From Microcoleus sp036705565 (GTDB lineage Bacteria > Cyanobacteriota > Cyanobacteriia > Cyanobacteriales > Microcoleaceae): DNA of 64,000 nucleotides. The position numbers and the translations under genes are program-made. Position 1 is the first letter of the stretch, and every line of letters starts with the position of its first letter. Location: NCBI GenBank assembly GCA_036705565.1, contig JAUBUY010000013.1. One strand, 5' to 3'. The notes under the pieces are model-generated. The model saw only the letters and a list, made by a program, of their open reading frames with translations. It ran no database searches and had not been told where the DNA came from. Below, piece by piece: positions 54,131 through 61,009 of the stretch.

Positions 54131-54146
54131 CCAAAATTTCTATCTT

Positions 54147-54228
54147 GGGTCGGCCCTCCTATTGGCGTGGGTAGCTGTCTGTAAAACAGTAGCTTAAAGC
54201 GTTGCTGGTTCAATTCCAGCCCGGCCCA
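54147..54228 (+). tRNA. tRNA-Tyr(GTA)
   Basis: Acceptor GGGTCGG/CCGGCCC, loop CTGTAAA, long variable arm after AGTAGC (class II, as in bacterial tRNA-Tyr). Confidence 0.9.
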
Positions 54229-54262
54229 TTTGTAACTGCATTTAATCCGCAGTTGCAATCTT

Positions 54263-54336
54263 GAGAACGTGGTGTAGCCGGATAACATCTCAGTTAATAA
54301 AACTGAAGATTGAGGGTTCAAATCCCTCCGTTCTCG
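54263..54336 (+). tRNA. Atypical tRNA, loop TAATAAA
   Basis: Acceptor GAGAACG/CGTTCTC, anticodon stem TCAGT/ACTGA and T arm are perfect. The 7-nt loop TAATAAA lacks the usual T33; by position the anticodon would be ATA. Identity uncertain. Confidence 0.7.
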
Positions 54337-54340
54337 GTGT

Positions 54341-54427
54341 GGAGAGGTGGCCGAGTGGCTTAAGGCGCTTTCCTGCTAAGAAAGAGCGGTTTAACAGCCG
54401 TCGAGGGTTCAAATCCCTCCTTCTCCG
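54341..54427 (+). tRNA. tRNA-Ser(GCT)
   Basis: Acceptor GGAGAGG/CTTCTCC, loop CTGCTAA, long variable arm of a class II tRNA. Confidence 0.93.
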
Positions 54428-54431
54428 TTTT

Positions 54432-54504
54432 CCCCCGATAGCTCAGTTGGTAGAGCGCTTGTCTGAAGAGCAGGAGGTCGTCAGTTCGATACTGACTTGG
54501 GGGA
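54432..54504 (+). tRNA. tRNA-Phe(GAA)
   Basis: Acceptor CCCCCGA/TTGGGGG, loop CTGAAGA, T arm GTCAG-TTCGATA-CTGAC. Confidence 0.92.
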
Positions 54505-54510
54505 TTGCGT

Positions 54511-54582
54511 TGCCTTATAGCTCAATGGTAGAGCAAGCGGTTGTTAACCGCTAGGTTGTAGGTTCGAGTCCTACTGGGGCAG
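54511..54582 (+). tRNA. tRNA-Asn(GTT)
   Basis: Acceptor TGCCTTA/TGGGGCA, anticodon stem AGCGG/CCGCT with loop TTGTTAA. CCA is encoded at 54583-54585. Confidence 0.92.
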
Positions 54583-54595
54583 CCATTTTTTTAAT

Positions 54596-54671
54596 TGCCG
54601 GGTAGACAAATTGGTAAAGTCGCCTATCTCTGAAATAGGAGTTTCTGTAGGTTCAAAGCCTACCCCGGTAC
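54596..54671 (+). tRNA. tRNA-Gln(CTG)
   Basis: Acceptor TGCCGGG/CCCGGTA, stem CCTAT/ATAGG with loop CTCTGAA. CCA is encoded at 54672-54674. Confidence 0.88.
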
Positions 54672-54679
54672 CCAATTAT

Positions 54680-54753
54680 TGGGAAGTCGCCTAATCGGTA
54701 TGGCACCGCTCTTTGAAAGCGGCAAAATGCAGGTTCGACCCCTGCCTTCCCAG
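54680..54753 (+). tRNA. tRNA-Gln(TTG)
   Basis: Acceptor TGGGAAG/CTTCCCA, stem CCGCT/AGCGG with loop CTTTGAA, T arm GCAGG-TTCGACC-CCTGC. Confidence 0.92.
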
Positions 54754-54782
54754 TTCTGCTATTACCAAAGCAGATCAATTAC

Positions 54783-54857
54783 ACTCCTGTAGCCCAATTG
54801 GCAGAGGCCACAATTTCAAAAATTGTGTTGTGTGAGTTCAAATCTCACTCCTGAGTA
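54783..54857 (+). tRNA. tRNA with Leu anticodon (CAA), class I shape
   Basis: Stem ACAAT/ATTGT with loop TTCAAAA gives CAA. The variable loop is short, unlike ordinary tRNA-Leu. The acceptor stem has about two mismatches (ACTCCTG against CCTGAGT). CCA is encoded at 54858-54860. Confidence 0.75.
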
Positions 54858-54883
54858 CCAAATTTTCAACTAAGTTTCTACTT

Positions 54884-54964
54884 GCTCCTGTGGCGGAATT
54901 GGCAGACGCGGCAGACTTAAAATCTGTTTTATTTTGAGTGTGAGTTCGAGTCTCACCCGGAGCA
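54884..54964 (+). tRNA. tRNA-Leu(TAA)
   Basis: Acceptor GCTCCTG/CCGGAGC, loop CTTAAAA, longer variable arm (TTTATTTTGAGT region). Confidence 0.9.
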
Positions 54965-54968
54965 TGAA

Positions 54969-55041
54969 CGGGATGTAATTCAGCGGCCAGAAGCCATGCT
55001 TTGGGAGCATGGAGTCGTTGGTTCAAATCCAACCATCCCGA
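54969..55041 (+). tRNA. tRNA-Pro(TGG)
   Basis: Acceptor CGGGATG/CATCCCG, stem CATGC/GCATG with loop TTTGGGA. Confidence 0.93.
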
Positions 55042-55045
55042 CTTT

Positions 55046-55121
55046 ACCCCTGTGATGTAATTGGAAAACATCACTCGCTCAAAACGAGTGTTTTTTGCAG
55101 GTTCGAGGCCTGTCAGGGGTA
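55046..55121 (+). tRNA. tRNA with Leu anticodon (CAA), second copy
   Basis: Acceptor ACCCCTG/CAGGGGT, stem ACTCG/CGAGT with loop CTCAAAA. Short variable region, so not a normal class II tRNA-Leu. Confidence 0.82.
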
Positions 55122-55172
55122 TGAGGTTTTATTCAATCTCAAATCGAAAATCTCAAATCGAAAATCAATTTT

Positions 55173-55246
55173 GCCCCTGTAGCCCAATCGGTAGAGGCGC
55201 TAGATTTAGGATCTAGTTAGTGCTGGTTCGATGCCAGTCAGGGGTA
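55173..55246 (+). tRNA. tRNA with Leu anticodon (TAG), class I shape
   Basis: Acceptor GCCCCTG/CAGGGGT, stem CTAGA/TCTAG with loop TTTAGGA. The variable loop is short. Confidence 0.85.
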
Positions 55247-55257
55247 TTTGGTGACAT

Positions 55258-55333
55258 CGCGGGTGAAGTAGCCTGGGTAGGCTTGGCAGTCTCATAAGCT
55301 GCAAATCAGCAAGTTCAATTCTTGCCCCCGCCA
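55258..55333 (+). tRNA. tRNA-Met(CAT), initiator-like acceptor
   Basis: Starts CGCGGGT against CCCCGCC, giving an unpaired first position (C1/C72) as in initiator tRNAs. The anticodon stem GCAGT/GCTGC lacks the three G-C pairs of initiators. Loop CTCATAA. CCA is encoded at 55334-55336. Confidence 0.8.
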
Positions 55334-55341
55334 CCAAAAAT

Positions 55342-55413
55342 GCAGGTGTGATGTAATTAACAACATGAGGGTTTCATACAGCCTTTTTGCGAGTTCAAAT
55401 CTCGCCATCTGCT
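55342..55413 (+). tRNA. tRNA with CAT anticodon (Met or Ile2)
   Basis: Acceptor GCAGGTG/CATCTGC, loop TTCATAC with one mismatch in the stem, T arm GCGAG-TTCAAAT-CTCGC. Whether it is elongator Met or lysidine-type Ile cannot be told. Confidence 0.8.
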
Positions 55414-55415
55414 GT

Positions 55416-55489
55416 GCTGGTGTAGCTCAATTAGGCAGAGCAACTGATTTGTAATCAGTCGGTTGTAGGTTCAATTCCTATCACCAGCC
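55416..55489 (+). tRNA. tRNA-Thr(TGT)
   Basis: Acceptor GCTGGTG/CACCAGC, stem ACTGA/TCAGT with loop TTTGTAA. CCA is encoded at 55490-55492. Confidence 0.93.
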
Positions 55490-55497
55490 CCACAATT

Positions 55498-55568
55498 GCG
55501 GATATGGTGTAACGGTAGCATTCGAGTCTTCCAAACTCTAGGCACGAGTTCGAGCCTCGTTATCCGCT
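55498..55568 (+). tRNA. tRNA-Gly(TCC)
   Basis: Acceptor GCGGATA/TATCCGC, loop CTTCCAA, T arm ACGAG-TTCGAGC-CTCGT. Confidence 0.93.
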
Positions 55569-55618
55569 TGGTTAAACGAGAGGTTTGTTAAATCTCACAT
55601 CTTGCACCATTCTCGCTT

Positions 55619-55683
55619 AACAGGCTTTTCGGCCTGTTCCACAAGAAAATCTACTCTTTGTGGAACAGGCCGAAAAGCCTGTT
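55619..55683. repeat. 26-bp inverted repeat between tRNA genes
   Basis: AACAGGCTTTTCGGCCTGTT with six further bases (55619-55644) is exactly complementary to 55658-55683 around a 13-nt spacer. It has no gene; MITE-like hairpin or processing signal. Confidence 0.85.
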
Positions 55684-55752
55684 CATAAAAGGCTTATTGA
55701 CAAGGGTGCAACATCTCAGTTAAATCCAAAATCTCACATCTAAAATCGGTTT

Positions 55753-55824
55753 GCGGATGTCATGTAGCGGCTAGCATCTGAGTATGCCATTCTCAGCGCA
55801 TGGGTTCGAGTCCCATCATCCGCT
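55753..55824 (+). tRNA. tRNA-Gly(GCC)
   Basis: Acceptor GCGGATG/CATCCGC, loop ATGCCAT, T arm ATGGG-TTCGAGT-CCCAT. Confidence 0.88.
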
Positions 55825-55828
55825 TTTG

Positions 55829-55898
55829 TAGTCCTGAGCTTCGATGGTAGAGCGTTTGCCTTACAAGCAGACGCGGGGTAATCTCCTGTCAGGACTAC
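55829..55898 (+). tRNA. tRNA-Val(TAC), shortened and atypical
   Basis: Acceptor TAGTCCTG/CAGGACTA, stem TTTGC/GCAGA with loop CTTACAA. The variable loop is about one base, and the T loop GTAATCT lacks the TTC motif. It may be non-functional in standard translation. Confidence 0.6.
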
Positions 55899-55906
55899 TA
55901 ATTTAT

Positions 55907-56004
55907 GGGAGTGTAGCTCAATGGATAGAGCGCCGCGCTATGCGCTACCGCGCACGCTTCGCTAACGGACGCGGATGTTGTGGGTTCGAGTCCTGCCACT
56001 CTCG
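55907..56004 (+). tRNA. tRNA-Arg-like, anticodon loop interrupted
   Basis: Acceptor GGGAGTG/CACTCTC, D arm GCTC/GAGC and T arm are intact. The anticodon stem CCGCG (55933) / CGCGG (55970) encloses 32 nt instead of 7. Removing about 25 nt of a CGCTACCGCGCACGCTTCGC-type repeat restores a loop such as CTACGGA, giving anticodon ACG (Arg). Confidence 0.75.
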
Positions 56005-56105
56005 TTGTTTTTGCTTTAATTTAAGGAGGTTGATTCCCTTGAATGGATAATTTTTTATATTACGATCGATTCCCTACGGGAATCGCACAAATTAACAAAA
56101 AATAC

Positions 56106-56179
56106 GGGAGTGTAACTCAACTGGATAGAGTGTCGAGCTTCTACCTCGAATGTTGTGGGTTCAAGTCCTACCGCTCCTG
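56106..56179 (+). tRNA. tRNA-Arg(TCT)
   Basis: Acceptor GGGAGTG/CGCTCCT, stem TCGAG/CTCGA with loop CTTCTAC. Confidence 0.9.
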
Positions 56180-56185
56180 CTGTCT

Positions 56186-56260
56186 GGGGTTCGTAGCTTA
56201 ATTGGTAAAGCATCTAACTGGCTGTTAGAAAGATATCGGTTCAAATCCGATCGCAATCCA
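56186..56260 (+). tRNA. tRNA-Ala(GGC)
   Basis: Stem TCTAA/TTAGA with loop CTGGCTG. The third acceptor pair is G-T, the identity element of tRNA-Ala. The acceptor has two mismatches. CCA is encoded at 56261-56263. Confidence 0.8.
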
Positions 56261-56471
56261 CCACACCGATTTTAGATTTTAGATTTTGGATTTTGGATTT
56301 GAGATTGATTTCACAAATCAATCTGGAAGCTTGAATATTCGTCTAATATTTTGTTATGGGCGACTTAATACCACTTTAAAAAACTAATTAAACTGTCGAG
56401 AATCTCCAAACCCATATCCACTAACTCATCCCCAATCTAAAATCTAAAATCTAAAATCTAAAATAGTATAA

Positions 56472-56544
56472 GGGGTCATAGCTCAATTGGTAGAGCGCTT
56501 GCTTTGCACGCAAGAGGTCAGGAGTTCGATTCTCCTTGACTCCA
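56472..56544 (+). tRNA. tRNA-Ala(TGC)
   Basis: Acceptor GGGGTCA/TGACTCC with the G3-T70 pair, stem CTTGC/GCAAG with loop TTTGCAC. Confidence 0.95.
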
Positions 56545-56549
56545 CTTAC

Positions 56550-56625
56550 GGTGTCTGAAGTCGAAGCGGTCGAGACGCTAGCCCGTGAAGCTAGTTATTA
56601 GCGGGTTCAATCCCCGTCAGACACC
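56550..56625 (+). tRNA. tRNA-His(GTG)
   Basis: Eight-base acceptor GGTGTCTG/CAGACACC, consistent with the extra G-1 of tRNA-His. Stem CTAGC/GCTAG, loop CCGTGAA (position 33 is C). Confidence 0.88.
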
Positions 56626-56629
56626 CCTT

Positions 56630-56712
56630 GGAAGATGCCGCTAAATGGTTGGCAACCAGTCTTGAAAACTGGGGTACAGGTAACTGTAAGGGTTCGATTC
56701 CTTCATCTTCCT
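56630..56712 (+). tRNA. tRNA-Ser(TGA)
   Basis: Acceptor GGAAGAT/ATCTTCC, stem CCAGT/ACTGG with loop CTTGAAA, long variable arm. Confidence 0.93.
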
Positions 56713-56717
56713 TTTAA

Positions 56718-56789
56718 CCACCGGAAGTCGAAAAGCGAGACACCGTGCTGATAACGCGGGGATAGGAGGGGCAGTACCTCCTCGGTGGA
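56718..56789 (+). tRNA. tRNA-Ile(GAT), atypical T loop
   Basis: Acceptor CCACCGG/TCGGTGG, stem CCGTG/CGCGG with loop CTGATAA. T arm GGAGG-GGCAGTA-CCTCC lacks the TTC consensus. Last gene of the array. Confidence 0.8.
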
Positions 56790-56840
56790 TGGATTGGTTT
56801 ATAATAAGTCTAAATTTACTACTGATTCAACATAAAAGCC

Positions 56841-57113
56841 ATGAAAGTTCAAGTTATAAAATTAGAATTAATTCAGTGGTCTTTGTTATTGAAGGATATT
56901 CAATTTTTAAACGAAATCCAAAAACTGAAAGAAACGTCGCATGAAAAGACTGCGGTCTTCAAGTCCCGTAAATTTGGCTGTGAAAAAGGAATTTTTACTT
57001 TCGTTGCGGATGATTTTGATGAAAAAAGTCCTGGTTTTTACGATGTAAAATTGTTGTACCAAATGAACGTGAAAGATGAGAAAACTAAACTATTACGTTG
57101 CTTGCACAGTTGA
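56841..57113 (+). CDS. Small hypothetical protein
   Basis: A 90-residue frame, MKVQVIKLELIQWSLLLKDI and onwards, overlapping the next gene by 38 bp. It contains FTFVADDFDEKSPGFYDVKL, which resembles the end of small cyanobacterial antitoxin-like proteins (FVADDFDEPL type), and the last 15 residues lie in the overlap. Its coding status is uncertain. Confidence 0.4.
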   Translation: MKVQVIKLELIQWSLLLKDIQFLNEIQKLKETSHEKTAVFKSRKFGCEKGIFTFVADDFDEKSPGFYDVKLLYQMNVKDEKTKLLRCLHS

Positions 57114-57648
57114 TGGGTTTATTGCTCGCGAAGATGGGTCATTTGATTGTTTCCCTATGGACGGAGAGCATTTTGCTGATTTGTTAGATTCCTTTCCTGA
57201 AACTTTTCCGGCTCACTTTCAGGAAGCACGAGGCATTCGTGCAGAAAACAAGCAGTTTGATGCGGTTTTGATGGGACGGAAAACCTATGAGGTAGGGCTA
57301 AATGTTGGTGTAACTAATCCTTATCCCAGCTTGAAGCAGTATGTCTTTTCGCGCACTATGGAAGCCAGTCCCGATGAGAATATTGAACTTGTTTCGGACA
57401 ATCCTGTTGAATTGGTTAAGGAATTGAAAAGGGAAACGGGTAAAGACATCTGGCTCTGCGGTGGTGGGGCTTTAGCGGCAACTCTTTTTTCTGAGATTGA
57501 CGAGATGATTGTGAAGTTAAATCCGGTAGTAATTGGAGCGGGAATTCCTCTTTTTTCCGGTGCAATCGAGCCGACCAATTTGGAAGTTGCCGATCGCAAA
57601 ATCTACAGCAACGGTTTCATGTTGCTTCATTATCGAGTGAAGCATTAG
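57076..57648 (+). CDS. Dihydrofolate reductase-like (RibD C-terminal) protein
   Basis: The 190-residue protein starts MRKLNYYVACTVDGFIARED, the first strand of the RibD C-terminal/dihydrofolate-reductase fold, with FDAVLMGRKTYEVGL, YVFSRTMEAS, KDIWLCGGGALAATLFSEID and LVPI-type end segments (KLNPVVIGAGIPLF). It is a stand-alone NADPH-binding domain lacking the deaminase half of RibD. Substrate unknown. It lies between the tRNA array and tRNA-Lys(CTT). Confidence 0.88.
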   Translation: MRKLNYYVACTVDGFIAREDGSFDCFPMDGEHFADLLDSFPETFPAHFQEARGIRAENKQFDAVLMGRKTYEVGLNVGVTNPYPSLKQYVFSRTMEASPDENIELVSDNPVELVKELKRETGKDIWLCGGGALAATLFSEIDEMIVKLNPVVIGAGIPLFSGAIEPTNLEVADRKIYSNGFMLLHYRVKH

Positions 57649-57680
57649 CGATAAGCTGTTCGGCATTTAAAGGACTTGCG

Positions 57681-57742
57681 TAAGGTGCGTCAGCATCTAA
57701 GGTTTTCCGTTTCAGCGTAAAAGTTCTAGCTGACGCACCCTA
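57681..57742. repeat. Inverted repeat TAAGGTGCGTCAGC
   Basis: TAAGGTGCGTCAGC and GCTGACGCACCCTA are near-perfect complements. It is related to the 13837-13893 element. The rest of 57649-58068 is non-coding and includes the common cyanobacterial GGGCGGGTT / AACCCGCCC repeat. Confidence 0.65.
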
Positions 57743-58068
57743 CTCGCCTCGTTACTGGTTTAAATGCTCCACAGCTTAAGGACTTTATTTGTTGCAATTA
57801 CTGCGGGCAAAAAAGGACTGAAGTCCTTACTACAAAATGATTTTCTAGGAATTACACAAAAATTGTATGCGGTATTTTCTCGGTTTCAATGTTGAGTCAG
57901 ACTGATATCTTGCACCATTCTCAATTAGCGGTAGGGGCGGGTTCGCCAACAGCCTTAAAGCTTGCAAATAGGTTCTATAAACCCGCCCGACCCCACGAAA
58001 AATCCTCTTATTGATATTGCTGCAAGATGTCAGGTCAGACCGATCGCCACAAATTTTTACAGAAATAG

Positions 58069-58097
58069 TTGATTTTTCAAAACGGTTGTGTTATACT
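58069..58097 (+). promoter_or_regulatory. Promoter of tRNA-Lys(CTT)
   Basis: TTGATT (58069-58074) and TATACT (58092-58097) with a 17-bp spacer, 11 bp before the mature 5' end of the tRNA. Confidence 0.65.
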
Positions 58098-58108
58098 AGC
58101 TTAGATGC

Positions 58109-58182
<74 letters not shown>

Positions 58183-58409
58183 TCCCCAATAACATACGAC
58201 TCACAAGGCTTAGAGGCTTTAAACTGTCTCTAGTTTGTCGTTTTCCACTCATTTTGCGCTCACGATAGCAGCCAATGGCGGTAGCGGTTGGATTACTGTG
58301 AGTGTTTGCGTTGTCGGATTTTTAATGTCGATCGACTCATCCGATCGATAAAAGTGCGATCGCCCAAGCTATTTTGAAACTGAATAACAACAGGGAATGG
58401 TGATTAGCT

Positions 58410-59372
58410 ATGATGGCAAATCTCTCGGCGCGCTGCTATGGGGGCGATCGCGATTTAGATGCGATCGCCCATTTAATCAATACTTGCGAAGAAGTCGATC
58501 GGCTCGATGAAGGCACTTCCATCTCGGAATTACAACAAGAATTTAACCAACCGTCCCTAGATGTAGCCCGCGATATCCGCCTTTGGGAAGATGCGGAAGG
58601 AAAATTAATCGGTTTTGCTCAGTTGTCCGTTTCTGAACCGGGGGAAGTAATTGACGGTTGGTTGTGGTTTCGCGTTCACCCCGACGCGCGCGGAGGCGAT
58701 GTGGAAGCAGCCGAGATCGCCTGGGGTGAAGTGCGGATGCGCGAAGTGTCTGCAATGCGGGGCGGGCGCGTGAAGCTGCGAACCTATGCTCGCGCTGAGG
58801 ATTGCGATCGCATTTCTGTGCTGACAAGTTGCGGTTTTAAGGCCGATCGCTATTTTTGCCGAATGGCGCGATCGCTCTCTGAACCGATCCCAGAACCGCA
58901 ATTCCCCGAAGGTTTTGCCCTCATTCAGTTCCCCGGCGAACAGGATGCGGCAGCTTGGGTAGAAATGTTCAACCAGTCATTTATCGATCACTGGAATCAT
59001 CACGATTTAACGGTGGATAAATTTAAGCACGAGTTAGCTAAACCCGATTACAGAAATGATTTAGACTTGATTGCTGTTGCTGATGACGGCACATTTGTCA
59101 GTTTTTGTTACTGCGAGATTAGTGTGCAAGAGTGCGATCGTACCGGGCGCAATGAAGGCTGGATTGCTTGTCTCGGCACTAGGCGTGGCTTCCGCAAAAT
59201 TGGATTGGGACGAGCAATGTTGCTGGCTGGTTTGCATCGACTGAAAGCTGCCGGTGTCGCTACTGCTATTATCGGCGTCGATGCTGCAAATTCATCAGGT
59301 GCGATGCGACTTTACGAGTCTGCTGGCTTCCACAATATTCGCAACAGCATTTCCTATGTTAAGGATGTTTGA
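58410..59372 (+). CDS. Double GNAT N-acetyltransferase
   Basis: The 320-residue protein consists of two GNAT-like halves: a weaker N-terminal domain (about 1-160, with EDAEGKLIGFAQLSVSEPGE) and a C-terminal domain (about 165-320) with the acetyl-CoA loop TRRGFRKIGLGRAMLLAGLH and the final VDAANSSGAMRLYESAGFHN. It should transfer an acetyl group from acetyl-CoA to an unknown amine. ATG 58410 is chosen (ATG 58413 is one codon later). It is transcribed toward the Ro60 locus. Confidence 0.88.
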   Translation: MMANLSARCYGGDRDLDAIAHLINTCEEVDRLDEGTSISELQQEFNQPSLDVARDIRLWEDAEGKLIGFAQLSVSEPGEVIDGWLWFRVHPDARGGDVEAAEIAWGEVRMREVSAMRGGRVKLRTYARAEDCDRISVLTSCGFKADRYFCRMARSLSEPIPEPQFPEGFALIQFPGEQDAAAWVEMFNQSFIDHWNHHDLTVDKFKHELAKPDYRNDLDLIAVADDGTFVSFCYCEISVQECDRTGRNEGWIACLGTRRGFRKIGLGRAMLLAGLHRLKAAGVATAIIGVDAANSSGAMRLYESAGFHNIRNSISYVKDV

Positions 59373-59406
59373 TCGATGTTACAGATTGCGATCGCCCTTT
59401 GACCCA

Positions 59407-59473
59407 AGAAACCGGGTTTTTTACCGAATCTGCGGGTGGCAACGAAATATTTTGGTAAAAAAACCCGGTTTCT
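59407..59473. repeat. AAACCCGG inverted repeat
   Basis: AGAAACCGGGTTTTTTACC (59407) pairs with the complement ending ACCCGGTTTCT (59473). It follows the GNAT stop codon and belongs to the same family as at 2.73 and 28.9 kb. Confidence 0.7.
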
Positions 59474-59516
59474 CGCCACTCGTGTAAGTTTTATCTAAAA
59501 AACTTTTGCTACCCCC

Positions 59517-59550
59517 TTGACACTTGTGTAGTATTTATGTAGCATATAAA
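59517..59550 (+). promoter_or_regulatory. Promoter of the Ro60/Y RNA locus
   Basis: TTGACA (59517-59522), 17 bp, TAGCAT (59540-59545), overlapping TATAAA (59545-59550). It is preceded by ACCCCC and followed by TGAACCTTGACAACTAAATA near 59602. This matches the arrangement before the tRNA array at 53301. Confidence 0.6.
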
Positions 59551-59697
59551 TATGGAAAGCGCAGGACAAGCAAAAACCTGTATTTTTCGTGCAAATTCTG
59601 AACCTTGACAACTAAATATTGCTCAAATTTTCAACGAACATCAATTTGAAAGTCTTGCAATATAGACTCGATGGTCATGTTGTTACTTTATACGAAA

Positions 59698-59877
59698 ATG
59701 TTCGGTTACAAATTGACTCGATCCGAGTCAGATGTTGTACGAAATCAGTCTAATTTCAACGAATTTAATGCGGATTCAGAACAGAAAATTTCAGCCAGAT
59801 TTCAATCAACCAAAAAGGCTGAGGAAATCCGCAAAATTAAACAAGCTTATCATTTAGAACGGCGCTTCTTTCAGTAA
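59698..59877 (+). CDS. Small hypothetical protein upstream of Ro60 locus
   Basis: A 59-residue basic protein, MFGYKLTRSESDVVRNQSNF then KISARFQSTKKAEEIRKIKQ. ATG 59698 is preferred to an ATG 27 bp upstream because it starts the soluble part. No family is recognised. It lies between the promoter and the 60002 gene, so it may be part of the same transcript. Confidence 0.45.
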   Translation: MFGYKLTRSESDVVRNQSNFNEFNADSEQKISARFQSTKKAEEIRKIKQAYHLERRFFQ

Positions 59878-60001
59878 AGATTATCAGATTTCGTGAATCT
59901 TTACCGATACTGGCAATTTGCCCGCGTCTCACAAAAAGCCAAAGTCGAGAGCAGATAAGCTACTAATCCAAAATCAAAAATTGCTCTAGGAGGTATCGGT
60001 A

Positions 60002-60202
60002 ATGGTTCACATTCGTTTTGAAGGACGTTCCTACGATCTGGCGGAAAACCAACTGGGTATCGCGGCAGGAATGAGCGACAAAGCTATTAAGGAACGTCTG
60101 GCAAATCATTTTGATGTCAAGGGATCTCGCTTCGATTCTTACGTGCTCGATCGCCGTCCCAGTGGCGATTTAATTGTTCGCCCAGAAGCCGTTTACGGCT
60201 AG
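60002..60202 (+). CDS. Small conserved protein of the Ro60/Y RNA locus
   Basis: The 66-residue protein, MVHIRFEGRSYDLAENQLGI through DRRPSGDLIVRPEAVYG, follows an AGGAGG ribosome site 10 bp upstream. It is compact and beta-rich with no catalytic motif. It ends 23 bp before the first tRNA-like RNA, so it lies in the same transcriptional unit as the Y RNAs and possibly rsr. I recall no characterised family. Confidence 0.65.
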   Translation: MVHIRFEGRSYDLAENQLGIAAGMSDKAIKERLANHFDVKGSRFDSYVLDRRPSGDLIVRPEAVYG

Positions 60203-60225
60203 AAATTCACTTAAAGCACGTATTA

Positions 60226-60341
60226 GGCAGCGCACCCTAACAAAAGAAGCTTACAAACTGGATACGTTCGACTTAAAATCGAATTGTAGGTTCAATTCCT
60301 ACTTGCCGCGAGGCTAAAGCTTCTCTGACTTGTGCGCTGCC
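60226..60341 (+). ncRNA. Y RNA-like RNA 1 (tRNA-like module on closing stem)
   Basis: GGCAGCGCAC (60226) pairs perfectly with GTGCGCTGCC (60332-60341). After an internal loop (CCTAACAAA / CTGACTT) a second stem, AGAAGCTT/AAGCTTCT, follows. Inside is a tRNA-like module: anticodon-like hairpin TTCGA-CTTAAAA-TCGAA and T-like hairpin GTAGG-TTCAATT-CCTAC, with a reduced D arm. A T-rich stretch follows. This is the layout of bacterial YrlA RNAs, and the Ro60 gene is 670 bp downstream. Confidence 0.8.
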
Positions 60342-60385
60342 TTTTATAGCTGAATTTTTTATATCTATCCGGCGCTTAAAATTTC

Positions 60386-60510
60386 CACTTCGCGCCCCAA
60401 CAAAGGAAGCTTACATACTAGCTCATTGGTAGAGCATTTCTCTTTAAAGAAAAGGTCGCTGGTTCAACTCCTGCGTATGTGCAAATGGCTTTCTTAACTT
60501 GCGCGAAGTG
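60386..60510 (+). ncRNA. Y RNA-like RNA 2 (tRNA-like module on closing stem)
   Basis: The outer stem CACTTCGCGC (60386) / GCGCGAAGTG (60501-60510) is perfect. The internal loop CCCAACAA / TAACTT and inner stem AGGAAGCT/GGCTTTCT match those of RNA 1. The inner part is a full cloverleaf: ACATAC/GTATGT, D arm GCTC-ATTGGTA-GAGC, anticodon-like TTTCT-CTTTAA-AGAAA, T arm GCTGG-TTCAACT-CCTGC. The second Y RNA is a sequence-diverged tandem paralogue with conserved structure. Confidence 0.82.
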
Positions 60511-60804
60511 ACTTTTGAGGCGCTATCAGCTCTTGTGGTTAATTCAGGATAATAATTAAGTAATCCTGTTTGTATTGAAGACTTCCGTCCTCAAAAATAA
60601 ATTGGTATTAGCCATGAGAAAATGTTGGCCGATATCTCGCCGATGAAAGTCACAATTACTCGATCGTACATCTGGCTAACGGTTTGATTGCAAAATATGC
60701 CGATCGCACTTTACCATTTCGCTACTAGACGCGCGATCGCCTGATGTCCTGGGAAGCTCGGATTAATTGGGTTGAACCAGATTTGAAGTCACTCGACTCC
60801 GAAA

Positions 60805-60977
60805 TAGTCCGCCAGGGATTGAAATCCCTGTCTAATAGCTAAAGTCCTCGCTATGAGGACTAAAGATATTTGTTTTTCTTGGTTTTTAATCACCGAAAAT
60901 ACATTTTTAAACACGCATTTCAGTCCTCTTAAGAGGACTTAAGCTTTGAGCCAGGGATTTCAATCCCTGGCGGACTA
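60805..60977. repeat. Nested inverted-repeat element (MITE-like)
   Basis: TAGTCCGCCAGGGATTGAAA (60805) and the complement ending GGCGGACTA (60977) pair over 26 bp. Inside are further hairpins, AGTCCTCGCTATGAGGACT (60843) and AGTCCTCTTAAGAGGACT (60922). It lies between the Y RNAs and rsr. The rest of 60511-61000 is otherwise without a gene. Confidence 0.8.
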
Positions 60978-61009
60978 AGGCGATAGGTGCAAAATATTAG
61001 GTGACAGCA

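Noticed and set aside
54112..55074. Short protein frames within the tRNA array on both strands
   Set aside because: They overlap well-folded tRNA genes and have no protein-like composition.
53545..56789. Prophage with tRNA genes
   Set aside because: No phage structural, replication or integrase genes are found around the array in this window.
60386..60510. Ordinary tRNA or an ochre-suppressor tRNA (TTA-like loop)
   Set aside because: The cloverleaf is embedded in a longer closing stem shared with RNA 1, and the anticodon loop is only 6 nt when the stem pairs fully, so a Y RNA tRNA-like module fits better.
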